From the NCBI RefSeq assembly GCF_001444405.1, contig NZ_CP013187.1, positions 868,001-932,000 on the forward strand: a DNA stretch of 64,000 nt, in the 5' to 3' direction. Shown here one piece after another: positions 26,234 through 34,576 of this stretch (position 1 is the stretch's first letter; every line of letters begins with the position of its first letter). The notes below the pieces were generated by a model. It saw only the letters and a list, made by a program, of their open reading frames with translations, had not been told where the DNA came from and did not search any database. Origin of the DNA: Pseudoalteromonas phenolica. GTDB lineage: Bacteria; Pseudomonadota; Gammaproteobacteria; Enterobacterales; Alteromonadaceae. The translations under genes and the position numbers were made by a program.

Positions 26234-26466
26234 AAATACACCTAACAGCCTCTTTCAACAATATTGATTATGTCAAAAAAGGAAAAAAACATTCTCTTTA
26301 ATGAATATATATTAATAGTTAACAGAGTTGTACATTTCTATAAATTTTGTTTACTCGATGCTTAATTAACCTGAGCCTTGGTTAAGTACAAATAATTATA
26401 TAAATCACAAATAAGCACGTTGTGGGTAAGTAAAACAATAAAAACTAGACAACAAGAGAAAGTAAT

Positions 26467-28170
26467 ATGAACGAATTAACACTAGGTGCATTGGCTTTAT
26501 TGCCAATTGCATTAGCAGCTCTGCTGCTGGTGGGCCTGAGTTGGCCTGCGAAAAAAGCCATGCCTGTGGTGCTAGCAACGACTGCCGCACTGGCGCTCTT
26601 TGTATGGGATATGTCAACTAATCGCGTGTTAGCGTCAATTCTACAAGGCTTAGGGATCACCTTCTCTATCTTGTGGATAGTTTTTGGCGCAATTTTTTTA
26701 TTGAATATGCTAAAGCATACTGGGGCCATTGGCGTCATCCGTGAAGGCTTTATGCACGTCTCGCCAGACCGACGTGTTCAAGCCATTGTGATTGCATGGT
26801 GCTTCGGCACGTTTATAGAAGGCGCCTCAGGCTTTGGTACGCCAGCGGCAATTGCCGCGCCATTATTGGTTGCAATCGGCTTTCCAGCTTTAGCAGCAGT
26901 GTTAATGGGCATGATGATCCAAAGTACGCCAGTCTCTTTTGGTGCTGTGGGCACACCTATTATCATCGGTGTAAATAAAGGGTTAGATACCACAGCAATT
27001 TCTGAACAGCTTGCGACTCAAGGCTGGACGTGGGAGCAATATCTGCAGCTCATTACCACCAATGTTTCAATTATTCATGCCATTGTGGGCACTGTGATGC
27101 CACTATTTATGGTGATGATGCTGACACGTTTTTTTGGAAAAAACAAAAGCTGGAAAGAAGGTCTTGAGGTGTTACCGTTTGCTATTTTTGCAGGTTTAGC
27201 CTTCACCGTTCCTTATGCATTAACTGGGGTTTTTCTCGGTCCTGAATTTCCATCGCTCCTTGGCGGTTTAGTGAGTATTGCCATTGTTGTTACCGCCGCG
27301 AAAAAAGGAGTTTTAGTGCCGAAAACACAATGGGATTTTGCGAATAAAGAGACTTGGCCTAAACAGTGGTTAGGCAACCTAGAGATTAAAGCTGAAAACA
27401 TCAGCGGTAGTCGTTCAATGTCTATTGTCGTGGCTTGGGTGCCTTACTTAATCGTTGCGGCTTTATTAGTTTGTTCTCGTGTATTTACAGAATTTAAAGG
27501 GCTTTTAACTGGTTTGAGTATCAGCTTCAGTAATATTCTCGGTGAAACTGGGGTAAGCGCTTCTTTTGCCCCTTTATATTTGCCAGGTGGATTAATGGTG
27601 ATTGCTGCTTTGGTTGCGCTCATTTTACAAGGTCAGTCGGGTCAAAAAGGTCAAATCGTACGAAATGCATTTGGTGAATCGACTAAAACCGTGATCAGTG
27701 CTGGCTTTGTTTTAATGTTTACTGTGCCAATGGTTCGTCTATTTATTAATTCAGGTGTGAACCTATCCGATTTACCTAGTATGCCAATGGCCAGTGCCCA
27801 GATGTTTGCCACTTGGTTTGGTGAGGCTTTTCCCCTTGTAAGCCCAACTATTGGTGCACTAGGTGCCTTTATTGCGGGCTCTAATACCGTATCAAATATG
27901 ATGTTTAGCCAATTTCAGTTTGAAGCGGCAATGAGTTTAGGGTTATCGCCTGCATTAATTATAGCAGCACAAGCTGTGGGGGCTGCGGCAGGTAACATGA
28001 TTGCCATTCATAACGTGGTCGCGGCAAGTGCAACAGTTGGCTTATTGGGTCAAGAAGGGGCCACACTCAGACGCACAATCGTGCCAACCTTATATTATGT
28101 TTTGGCGTCAGGCGCCTTAGTGATGACTGCCTTATATGTTTTGAATATTGCAGGACCGTTAAGTCATTAA
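26467..28170 (+). CDS. lldP: L-lactate permease
   Basis: 567 aa, a LctP-family symporter with about a dozen predicted hydrophobic segments. Diagnostic sequences include FGTFIEGASGFGTPAAI, SFGAVGTPIIIG near residues 155-170 and GSNTVSNMMFSQFQ close to the C-terminus. It imports L- and D-lactate and glycolate with protons. It is the first gene of a two-gene operon with dld, which starts 14 nt after its stop. The divergent LysR gene shares its promoter region, where ATTC-N8-GAAT near 26,293 could be a LysR-type half-site pair. Confidence 0.94.
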   Translation: MNELTLGALALLPIALAALLLVGLSWPAKKAMPVVLATTAALALFVWDMSTNRVLASILQGLGITFSILWIVFGAIFLLNMLKHTGAIGVIREGFMHVSPDRRVQAIVIAWCFGTFIEGASGFGTPAAIAAPLLVAIGFPALAAVLMGMMIQSTPVSFGAVGTPIIIGVNKGLDTTAISEQLATQGWTWEQYLQLITTNVSIIHAIVGTVMPLFMVMMLTRFFGKNKSWKEGLEVLPFAIFAGLAFTVPYALTGVFLGPEFPSLLGGLVSIAIVVTAAKKGVLVPKTQWDFANKETWPKQWLGNLEIKAENISGSRSMSIVVAWVPYLIVAALLVCSRVFTEFKGLLTGLSISFSNILGETGVSASFAPLYLPGGLMVIAALVALILQGQSGQKGQIVRNAFGESTKTVISAGFVLMFTVPMVRLFINSGVNLSDLPSMPMASAQMFATWFGEAFPLVSPTIGALGAFIAGSNTVSNMMFSQFQFEAAMSLGLSPALIIAAQAVGAAAGNMIAIHNVVAASATVGLLGQEGATLRRTIVPTLYYVLASGALVMTALYVLNIAGPLSH

Positions 28171-28183
28171 AATGGAGAAGAAT

Positions 28184-29884
28184 ATGAACAACCAGCAGCT
28201 ATTGGCCGCTTTGAGCAAAGTGTTAGGCAGCGAGAATATACAAACTCAAGCAAATAAAACCGAGCACTATAGAACGGGCTGGCGCTCGGGTGGCGGTAGT
28301 GCGCTGGCTGTTCTATTTCCGCAAAACTTATTGGCATTTTGGCACGCGCTAGAACTCTGTGTCGAAGCTGACTGCATAATGATAATGCAAGCGGCGAATA
28401 CCGGTTTAACCGAAGGATCAACGCCTTCGAGTGACGGCTATGATAGAGACATCGTGATCTTTAACACTTTGGCAATGGATGACTTAGTGGTGCTAGAGCA
28501 GGGTAAACAAGTGTTGAGCTTTCCCGGCACTACGTTGCATAAGTTAGAAAAAACCTTGAAGCCTTTGGCAAGAGCGCCACACTCGGTGATAGGCTCTTCC
28601 TGTTTAGGGGCATCGATTGTTGGCGGGGTGGCAAACAACTCAGGTGGCGCATTGGTAAAGCGTGGGCCAGCTTATACTGAGTTGTCACTCTTTGCCCGCG
28701 TAGATGAAAAAGGCCAATTGCATTTAGTGAATCACTTAGGCATTGAATTGGGTGAAACGCCAGAAGAGATCTTAAAGAACTTGATGTCGGGTAACTTCGC
28801 TCACAACAACTTGGTCACCGGTAAATCAGCCAGTGCGACCGATTATGAAGGCTTATTACGCGATGTAGATGCTGATACGCCGAGTCGTTTTAATGCCGAT
28901 ACCTCAAAACTTTATGAGGCCAGTGGTTGTGCAGGTAAAATAGCTGTATTTGCTGTACGTCTAGATACCTTTGAAGTACCAAATCAAGAACAGACATTCT
29001 ATATTGGTACTAATGACCCTAAAACTTTAAGCGATTTACGACGTCACATATTATCTGAATTTCAAAATTTGCCAGAGGTGGGGGAATACCTGCACCGCGA
29101 AATCTTCGATATTGCAGAAAAATATGGCAAAGATACTTTTTTAAGCATTCAGCATTTAGGCACCGATAGATTACCTAAGTTGTTTGCCTTAAAAGGGCGG
29201 TTAGATGCGACTTTTAAAAAGTGGCGCTTTATGCCAAGCAATTTCACCGACAAGGTGATGCAGTTGGCAAGCTACTTATTCCCACAGCATTTACCTAAGC
29301 GCATGCTCGAATTTAGAGATAATTATGAGCATCACTTAATCTTAAAAATGAGTGATGGTGGTATTGCCGAAGCCAAACAATTTCTAAAGTCATACTTTAC
29401 TCAAAACCCGCAAGCGGGGGGGTATTTTGAATGTACGCCCGATGAAGCCAGTAAGGCATATTTACAACGTTTTGCAGCGGCAGGTGCTGCTATTCGTTAT
29501 CAAGCATTGCATGAAGATAAAGTTGGAGACATTTTAGCGCTCGATATTGCCCTACGTAGAAATGACTTTGACTGGGTTGAGCAGTTGCCAGAAGACATTG
29601 CCTGTCAGGTCGATAAGCGCCTTTATTATGGGCATTTCTTCTGCCATGTATTTCATCAAGACTATGTGCTGAAAAAAGGTGCGGATGCTAAGAAAGTGAA
29701 AGCGCAAATGTTGGCACTACTTGATTCTCGAGGTGCTAAGTACCCGGCTGAGCACAATGTCGGTCATCTTTATGAAGCAGAAGAAGATGTAAAAGCATTT
29801 TATCGTTCATTAGACCCGACCAACCGCTTTAACCCTGGGGTGGGTAAGATGGAAAAGCATAAACGAAATTGCTCATGTTGCTGA
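28184..29884 (+). CDS. dld: FAD-dependent D-lactate dehydrogenase (quinone)
   Basis: 566 aa, colinear with E. coli Dld (571 aa): RSGGGSALAVLFPQNL, MQAANTGLTEGSTPS (FAD pyrophosphate binding), HSVIGSSCLGASIVGG, and the membrane-binding cap domain ending in AEHNVGHLY. It oxidises D-lactate to pyruvate and feeds the quinone pool. GGAG at 28174-28177 lies 6 nt before the ATG at 28184, so the earlier ATG at 28172 is less likely. Cotranscribed with lldP. Together with lldD it lets the cell use both lactate enantiomers. The C-terminal KRNCSCC tail is unusual. Confidence 0.95.
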   Translation: MNNQQLLAALSKVLGSENIQTQANKTEHYRTGWRSGGGSALAVLFPQNLLAFWHALELCVEADCIMIMQAANTGLTEGSTPSSDGYDRDIVIFNTLAMDDLVVLEQGKQVLSFPGTTLHKLEKTLKPLARAPHSVIGSSCLGASIVGGVANNSGGALVKRGPAYTELSLFARVDEKGQLHLVNHLGIELGETPEEILKNLMSGNFAHNNLVTGKSASATDYEGLLRDVDADTPSRFNADTSKLYEASGCAGKIAVFAVRLDTFEVPNQEQTFYIGTNDPKTLSDLRRHILSEFQNLPEVGEYLHREIFDIAEKYGKDTFLSIQHLGTDRLPKLFALKGRLDATFKKWRFMPSNFTDKVMQLASYLFPQHLPKRMLEFRDNYEHHLILKMSDGGIAEAKQFLKSYFTQNPQAGGYFECTPDEASKAYLQRFAAAGAAIRYQALHEDKVGDILALDIALRRNDFDWVEQLPEDIACQVDKRLYYGHFFCHVFHQDYVLKKGADAKKVKAQMLALLDSRGAKYPAEHNVGHLYEAEEDVKAFYRSLDPTNRFNPGVGKMEKHKRNCSCC

Positions 29885-29937
29885 ACCTTTGAAACACATT
29901 ATAGGCATAAAAGTTTTTACAAGTTGTCCTCAATACA

Positions 29938-29994
29938 ATACCAATTCTATTAATGAGTCCCTCAAAATGATTAAGTATTAATAAGGATTGGTAT
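29938..29994. repeat. imperfect inverted repeat, possible dispersed element
   Basis: The left arm (29938-29954, beginning ATACCAAT) pairs with the right arm (29976-29994, ending ATTGGTAT) with one mismatch and one bulge around a 21-nt loop. It sits between the dld stop and a separate terminator. Its form resembles short hairpin repeats scattered in related genomes; this is my impression and needs a genome search. Confidence 0.6.
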
Positions 29995-29998
29995 CAAA

Positions 29999-30027
29999 GC
30001 AGTCTATCTCACTAGGCTGCCTTTTTT
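29999..30027 (+). terminator. terminator of the lldP-dld operon
   Basis: Six-bp stem GCAGTC / GGCTGC (one G-T) with a 10-nt loop, followed by C and a run of T residues. Confidence 0.65.
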
Positions 30028-30140
30028 CTTGCTTGGCATTATCTGATAGTGGGTTGTCATTATTCGCTAGTGTGTGGCGCGTTATGATTGCCTAAACTAA
30101 CCCTATCAACAAAGTACATAGATCTGGTAGGAGAAATATA

Positions 30141-30929
30141 ATGGCGAATATGCATAACACAGCGCTAATCACAGGCGCTTCGAGTGGTATTGGGTTGGAG
30201 CTAGCAAAGCTTCACGCAGAAAAAGGCGGTGATCTTGTTTTAGTGGCACGTTCGGCTGATAAACTTGAACAGCTGGCCGAACAATTACGCAATGAACATA
30301 AAGTGCAAGTCACTGTCTTACCAGCGGATTTGTCTGAGCAGAATGCGGCAGAGCATATTTTCAACCAAACTCAGCAGCTAGGCATTGAGGTTGATACACT
30401 GATTAATAATGCCGGCTTTGGCGGTCATGGAAAATTTGCAGAACGTGCATTACATGCTGATCAAGCTATGATGCAAGTGAATATGAATGCATTGGTAGAA
30501 CTCACTCATTATTTCACTCAAGGTATGATCCGCCGAAAGCAAGGTAAAATCTTGAATGTGTCGTCTACAGCTTCATTTATTCCTGGTCCGTTGCAAGCGG
30601 TATATTATGCAACTAAAGCATTCGTGACATCTTTCTCACAGGCGATTGCGCAAGAGTTAGCTGAGCATAACATTACAGTAACAGCACTTTGCCCTGGACC
30701 TGTGGCGACTGAATTTGCATCGGCAGGTAATTTAGATGGTGTTGAAGTATTTAATAACGCAAGATCGGCACGTTCAGTTGCTGAATGTGGCTATAATGCG
30801 ATGCATCGCGGCGACTTACTGGCTTTTAATGAGGCTGGATTGAAGTTTTTATTAAATTGGGTGATCCCGTTTTTACCTCGAAAATTGGTATTAAAGTTAT
30901 CTCGTCAATCCATGGAAAAAACAGCATAA
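30141..30929 (+). CDS. short-chain dehydrogenase/reductase
   Basis: 262 aa, classical SDR. TGASSGIG (11-18) binds NAD(P), NNAG is at 89-92, the catalytic Ser is 141/142 and Tyr-x3-Lys is Y155/K159. The DltE/YdfG-like PGPVATEF follows. The C-terminal hydrophobic segment (FLLNWVIPFLPRKLVLKLSRQ) may associate with membranes. AGGAG is 7 nt before the ATG. The AraC-type regulator begins 10 nt after the stop, so the two form an operon and the regulator probably responds to the SDR's substrate or product, which cannot be predicted. Confidence 0.9.
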   Translation: MANMHNTALITGASSGIGLELAKLHAEKGGDLVLVARSADKLEQLAEQLRNEHKVQVTVLPADLSEQNAAEHIFNQTQQLGIEVDTLINNAGFGGHGKFAERALHADQAMMQVNMNALVELTHYFTQGMIRRKQGKILNVSSTASFIPGPLQAVYYATKAFVTSFSQAIAQELAEHNITVTALCPGPVATEFASAGNLDGVEVFNNARSARSVAECGYNAMHRGDLLAFNEAGLKFLLNWVIPFLPRKLVLKLSRQSMEKTA

Positions 30930-30939
30930 AGAGGCTTGT

Positions 30940-31929
30940 ATGAAGCGGGCAAAGCAATTTACTATTTCTCCTACTTGGCAGGTTTTACTCAAAGATATGC
31001 AGCTCGAACCGAGCATGGTGTTGGCTTTGGCGAAATTGCCCGCAGATCTATTTACTCGCCCAAATGCAACCTTATCCGTTGAAGGGTATTTTAATCTATG
31101 GCACGGTATTGAGCTGGCGGCAGGAGAGAGAAGTCTGCCGTTATTACTGGCTGAACATTTATCGGTTGAAGCTTTTGATGCGCCTCTTTTTGCAGCGGTT
31201 TGCAGCCCTAATCTGAATACTGCTCTAAAGCGTTTACAGCAGTACAAGCCACTCATTGGCCCAATGATGATGGATATTAAAGAGACAGCAAAATGGACTG
31301 GATTGACGGTAAGTTGTTATGGCTATCCAAGTTCATTACCAAAAAGCGTCGGTTTATTAGAATTGGTGTTTTTTACTCAACTTGCACGTTTAACAACTCG
31401 CCATTTCATAGAGCCTTTGTTTGTTCAATTGCCCGAGTTACCCGAGAACTTAGCTGAGTACCAAGCTTACTTTGGGTGTAAGTTAACTCAGGGCCCATCA
31501 GTGCAAATACATTTTAGTCATGAGGATACAAATAGACCCTTTTTAACTGCTAATGCGCCAATGTGGGCATTTTTTGCTGATGAGCTGCAACAAAAATTAA
31601 ATGAGTTAGATGCGACAGCGACTATGGCTGAAAGAGTCACCGCAGTATTGTTAGAGGCATTACCAGCAGGGCATAGTGCAATTGAATATGTTGCTGAAAA
31701 GCTGGCCATGAGCAAACGCACACTGCAACGTAAATTAAGCGCTGAGAAAAGTAATTTTAATGACCTTTTACAATCAGTTCGAGCAGAGTTGGCGAGCCAT
31801 TACCTACATGAATCTAAATTATCTTTAGGCGAAATAGCTTTTTTATTGGGGTATCAAGAGACTAACTCATTTATCAGAGCGTTTACCCAGTGGTTTGGTC
31901 AACCACCGGGTAGTTATAGGCAAGGTTAA
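30940..31929 (+). CDS. AraC family transcriptional regulator
   Basis: 329 aa. N-terminal PF12625-like ligand-binding region (residues about 15-200, as in OruR/ArgR-type and MmsR-like regulators) and a C-terminal double helix-turn-helix (VAEKLAMSKRTLQRKLSAE; LGEIAFLLGYQETNSFIRAFTQWFGQPPGSYR). In this branch the N-terminal domain often senses a fatty or branched acid. AGAGG precedes the ATG. Second gene of an operon with the SDR; ends 14 nt from the convergent SPFH gene. Confidence 0.9.
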   Translation: MKRAKQFTISPTWQVLLKDMQLEPSMVLALAKLPADLFTRPNATLSVEGYFNLWHGIELAAGERSLPLLLAEHLSVEAFDAPLFAAVCSPNLNTALKRLQQYKPLIGPMMMDIKETAKWTGLTVSCYGYPSSLPKSVGLLELVFFTQLARLTTRHFIEPLFVQLPELPENLAEYQAYFGCKLTQGPSVQIHFSHEDTNRPFLTANAPMWAFFADELQQKLNELDATATMAERVTAVLLEALPAGHSAIEYVAEKLAMSKRTLQRKLSAEKSNFNDLLQSVRAELASHYLHESKLSLGEIAFLLGYQETNSFIRAFTQWFGQPPGSYRQG

Positions 31930-31943
31930 ACTCTAATTTAGAA

Positions 31944-32783
31944 CTATTGAGTACCTTTAACAAGTGGAATGCCATTTGTGCCAACAGGAATATAAACGGT
32001 TGAATGATTTGGTGATTCAGCCATTTTTAACTGTGCGTTTATAGCTTCTAATTGTAGGTAATTAGGCGTTAAAGTTGCGTTAATTATTTTTTGTGCTTCA
32101 GCAATACCTTTTGCTTCTTCAATTCTAATTTCAGCATCTTTTTGCGCTATTGCTTTTTGGGTTTCTTTCTCGGCCAATAACTGTTGTGCTGCTAACTTTT
32201 TCTCAACGGCATTGGCAACAATCTCAGGGTAATTAATATTGCCAATAACTACTTGTTTCACGTCAAATGGGGTGTTATCCAAATAAGCTTTTAATTTAGA
32301 TGTCACTCGTTGCGCTATTTGTTCGCGTTTAGCCTTAAGCTCTCTGCTGTCGTATTGTTGTACAGCATCGCGTACAAAAGTTCTGAAAGTTTCTTTGACA
32401 TACCTTTCATACCAATTGTCACTTCCAAAACTTTCTACAACATCTTTAACTGCGCCAGATTTTATTGAAATAACAACATGAAAGTCGAAGCTAATATTAA
32501 GGTCATCATTTGCCAAAATATTAAAGCGTTCAGTGTATGTATTTGGCCTCATATCGACATTCAGTACTTTATTTCTCAGCAAAGAAAAGCCGTAGTTACT
32601 GGGTCCAATCAAGCTGCCTTGATATCCGCCAGAACCAAAAAATCTTGGTTGCTCGTATACATAACCTTCATGGCCCGCGGGTGTACTTGGATTTGTACAC
32701 GAGGTTGCGGCAAACAATAGAAAAACTCCTAAAGCTATAATAGAGCCAATGGTACTACCTACTTTTGACTTTTTTTGCATCAT
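31944..32783 (-). CDS. SPFH/Band 7 (prohibitin-like) membrane-anchored protein
   Basis: 279 aa. A hydrophobic N-terminus (residues 10-28) ends in ATSC, so either a lipoprotein signal or a transmembrane anchor. The SPFH domain follows (VDMRPNTYTERFNILANDDLNISFDFHVVISI ... WYERYVKETFRTFVRDAVQQY), then a helical Glu/Ala/Lys coiled coil (residues about 205-245) typical for oligomerisation. SPFH proteins scaffold membrane microdomains and can regulate proteases; there is no FtsH or NfeD neighbour here. Ribosome site GGAAAC before two ATG codons. Confidence 0.82.
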   Translation of the reverse strand: MMQKKSKVGSTIGSIIALGVFLLFAATSCTNPSTPAGHEGYVYEQPRFFGSGGYQGSLIGPSNYGFSLLRNKVLNVDMRPNTYTERFNILANDDLNISFDFHVVISIKSGAVKDVVESFGSDNWYERYVKETFRTFVRDAVQQYDSRELKAKREQIAQRVTSKLKAYLDNTPFDVKQVVIGNINYPEIVANAVEKKLAAQQLLAEKETQKAIAQKDAEIRIEEAKGIAEAQKIINATLTPNYLQLEAINAQLKMAESPNHSTVYIPVGTNGIPLVKGTQ

Positions 32784-32880
32784 GCGTGTGTTTCCTTTTT
32801 TTAAACTAGGTAGATATGTTAAATAATTGATTCTATTAAAACAAATCTATTCTTTATACATTTGTATTACAAGTTCGTCG

Positions 32881-33582
32881 TCATTCTAAAAGTTTATATT
32901 TGATATAACTATCTTTTGAGGTTTCATTGAGTTCCATGAAGCCGGCAAAGGTGCCGCGCATCGTCATTTCTGCATTTATAGGTAGTACTTGCCCCGACAC
33001 TTCGGTAAAGGTTAAAACCATCTTAAATTTTTCTATGTTTGTCATGGCCATAGGGCTGAACTCAGCTAAATTCGTGATGGTAATTTGCTTAAGTAAGTGA
33101 TTTTTTGGCGAGACGACTAATGTGCCTTTTAGCTTACCAATGGCGTCATCCCCGAGTTTTGGGATGTTGACATCAAAACTTGCCGTAATCGCCTCGTTTG
33201 TAGAATCGAGTAACTGTAATGAATCTATAGTAATAAGCTGATCAAGTTTAACACTGAAGGTTTTCTTGTCTTTATTGCGTTGTTTTATAAAAGCGCGCTT
33301 TTGTTTGTCGGTCGCAGGTTTTTTGTCTTTCGTGAGCAGTTGCCACTTTTGTCCCTCGGGAAGCGCACCGTTAAATGCTGCCGTATAGTCTGTGACTTCT
33401 CCTTCTTCGTTCTCAATGCTGTGTAGCTCAAATGCCCACTTTGTTTTGTCGACGTCTTTAATTCGCTGGATCGCATTCTGAACGACAGACTTTAAGTGTG
33501 ACGCTTCAAATTGTGTTGCATTGGTTTGATTGCTTAAAAATAACAACCAAATAAGTAGTAAAAGTTGAAAGATAGTTCGCAT
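32881..33582 (-). CDS. periplasmic protein of unknown function
   Basis: 233 aa. Sec signal (MRTIFQLLLLIWLLFLSNQTNA), then a mature protein of alternating beta strands and Lys-rich turns (residues 95-120: KKPATDKQKRAFIKQRNKDKK). The C-terminal half (GKLKGTLVVSPKNHLLKQITI ... QVLPINAEMTMRGTFAG) recalls LolA/LolB-like half-barrels or outer-membrane lipoprotein-sorting proteins, at low confidence. AAGGAG lies before the ATG at 33582; the longer frame to 33633 is not needed. Divergent from the DUF3081-like gene. Confidence 0.7.
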   Translation of the reverse strand: MRTIFQLLLLIWLLFLSNQTNATQFEASHLKSVVQNAIQRIKDVDKTKWAFELHSIENEEGEVTDYTAAFNGALPEGQKWQLLTKDKKPATDKQKRAFIKQRNKDKKTFSVKLDQLITIDSLQLLDSTNEAITASFDVNIPKLGDDAIGKLKGTLVVSPKNHLLKQITITNLAEFSPMAMTNIEKFKMVLTFTEVSGQVLPINAEMTMRGTFAGFMELNETSKDSYIKYKLLE

Positions 33583-33710
33583 GGCTTTGCTCCTTAATTT
33601 TACTTGATGGTCGCAAGTCAGGTGTGAAAACAATGTGAAAGCAAAATCAGACTAAACTTAATGGCAGTGTAAGACGTAAAAATAAGTGATGAATGCAATA
33701 AGGTCGGCAT

Positions 33711-33971
33711 ATGAAGAATAATTTAGAGTCAAAACATATTTTGCGTGTATATGAGCATATTCAACAACATGGTGAGCCATACGAACAGGGCAAGCATTTA
33801 GAAGGGATCACGGCGTTCTCTGACATTGATGGCTATACCATCTATTTGCAGGGTAATGGGGTGCTGCTCCGTTTTGGGTTTCATAACAAATATGACCTTG
33901 AATACGAGCACAGTAAATTAAAAGAAGAATTTTTGAAAAAGCTGGATGTCATTGCCAAGCAATTTCAGTAA
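33711..33971 (+). CDS. DUF3081-like small protein
   Basis: 86 aa without signal or membrane segment. The pattern ILRVYEHIQQHGEPYEQGKHLEGITAFSDIDGYTIYL ... FHNKYDLEYE matches what I remember of DUF3081, a small family of marine gammaproteobacteria. AAGG precedes the ATG. It is followed 23 nt later by a lipoprotein gene on the same strand, probably in one transcript. Function unknown. Confidence 0.75.
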   Translation: MKNNLESKHILRVYEHIQQHGEPYEQGKHLEGITAFSDIDGYTIYLQGNGVLLRFGFHNKYDLEYEHSKLKEEFLKKLDVIAKQFQ

Positions 33972-33994
33972 AACCAAAAAGGAATAATAAATTG

Positions 33995-34519
33995 ATGAAA
34001 CAACTTTTACTTATATTTGTATTGTTTTTATTAACGGGCTGTGCAGCCCAATACCCAAACCAAGATGTGACGGGAAAAGCTTTTCCTAGTGTTTCAGGTG
34101 GAAGCCTAGAAAAGCAGCGTATTAACCTACCTGATTTCGTTAAAGGTGAAGTTGCACTATTTTTGGTTGGCTACAAGCAGGACAGTCAGTTCGACATTGA
34201 CCGTTGGTTGATTGGCTTGGATATGAAAGGCGCTGATATTAAAGCGTATGAGTTACCCACCATTGCTGGCATGTTCCCTAGAATGTTTAGCACGCAAATC
34301 GATGAGGGCATGCGTCGTGGAATTCCTAAAGAGCTATGGGGTGGGGTGATCACCATTTATGAAGACGGTGAAAAAATCCAAGCGTTTACAGGTAATGAAA
34401 ACCCGAATAACGCCAGAGTGATGCTACTCGATAAAAACGGCAAAATTATCTACTTCTACGACAGAGGGTTTTCTGTTTCGGCATTGAATGAAGTGCTAGC
34501 ACTGGCTGAAGGACAGTAA
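33995..34519 (+). CDS. lipoprotein with thioredoxin-like fold, unknown function
   Basis: 174 aa. Lipobox LTGC (C16). The mature part looks like a thioredoxin-fold protein without the CxxC pair (VSGGSLEKQRINLPDFVKGEVALFLVGYKQDSQFDIDRW; MLLDKNGKIIYFYDRGF near the C-terminus), recalling YtfJ or ATP10-like proteins. ATG at 33995 or TTG at 33992 are possible; the ribosome site AAGGA lies 11 or 8 nt away. Follows the DUF3081-like gene. Confidence 0.72.
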   Translation: MKQLLLIFVLFLLTGCAAQYPNQDVTGKAFPSVSGGSLEKQRINLPDFVKGEVALFLVGYKQDSQFDIDRWLIGLDMKGADIKAYELPTIAGMFPRMFSTQIDEGMRRGIPKELWGGVITIYEDGEKIQAFTGNENPNNARVMLLDKNGKIIYFYDRGFSVSALNEVLALAEGQ

Positions 34520-34537
34520 AAAGAAGTGAAAAAATAG

Positions 34538-34567
34538 CAGCCTGAACTTTACTAAATGTTCAGGCTG
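34538..34567. terminator. bidirectional terminator
   Basis: Perfect 10-bp stem CAGCCTGAAC / GTTCAGGCTG with a 10-nt loop between the convergent lipoprotein (+) and ndh-like (-) genes. Confidence 0.8.
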
Positions 34568-34576
34568 ATTATAGAT

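Noticed and set aside
26234..26466. Definite LysR binding site between lysR and lldP
   Set aside because: Only a loose ATTC-N8-GAAT was seen; not enough to call an operator.
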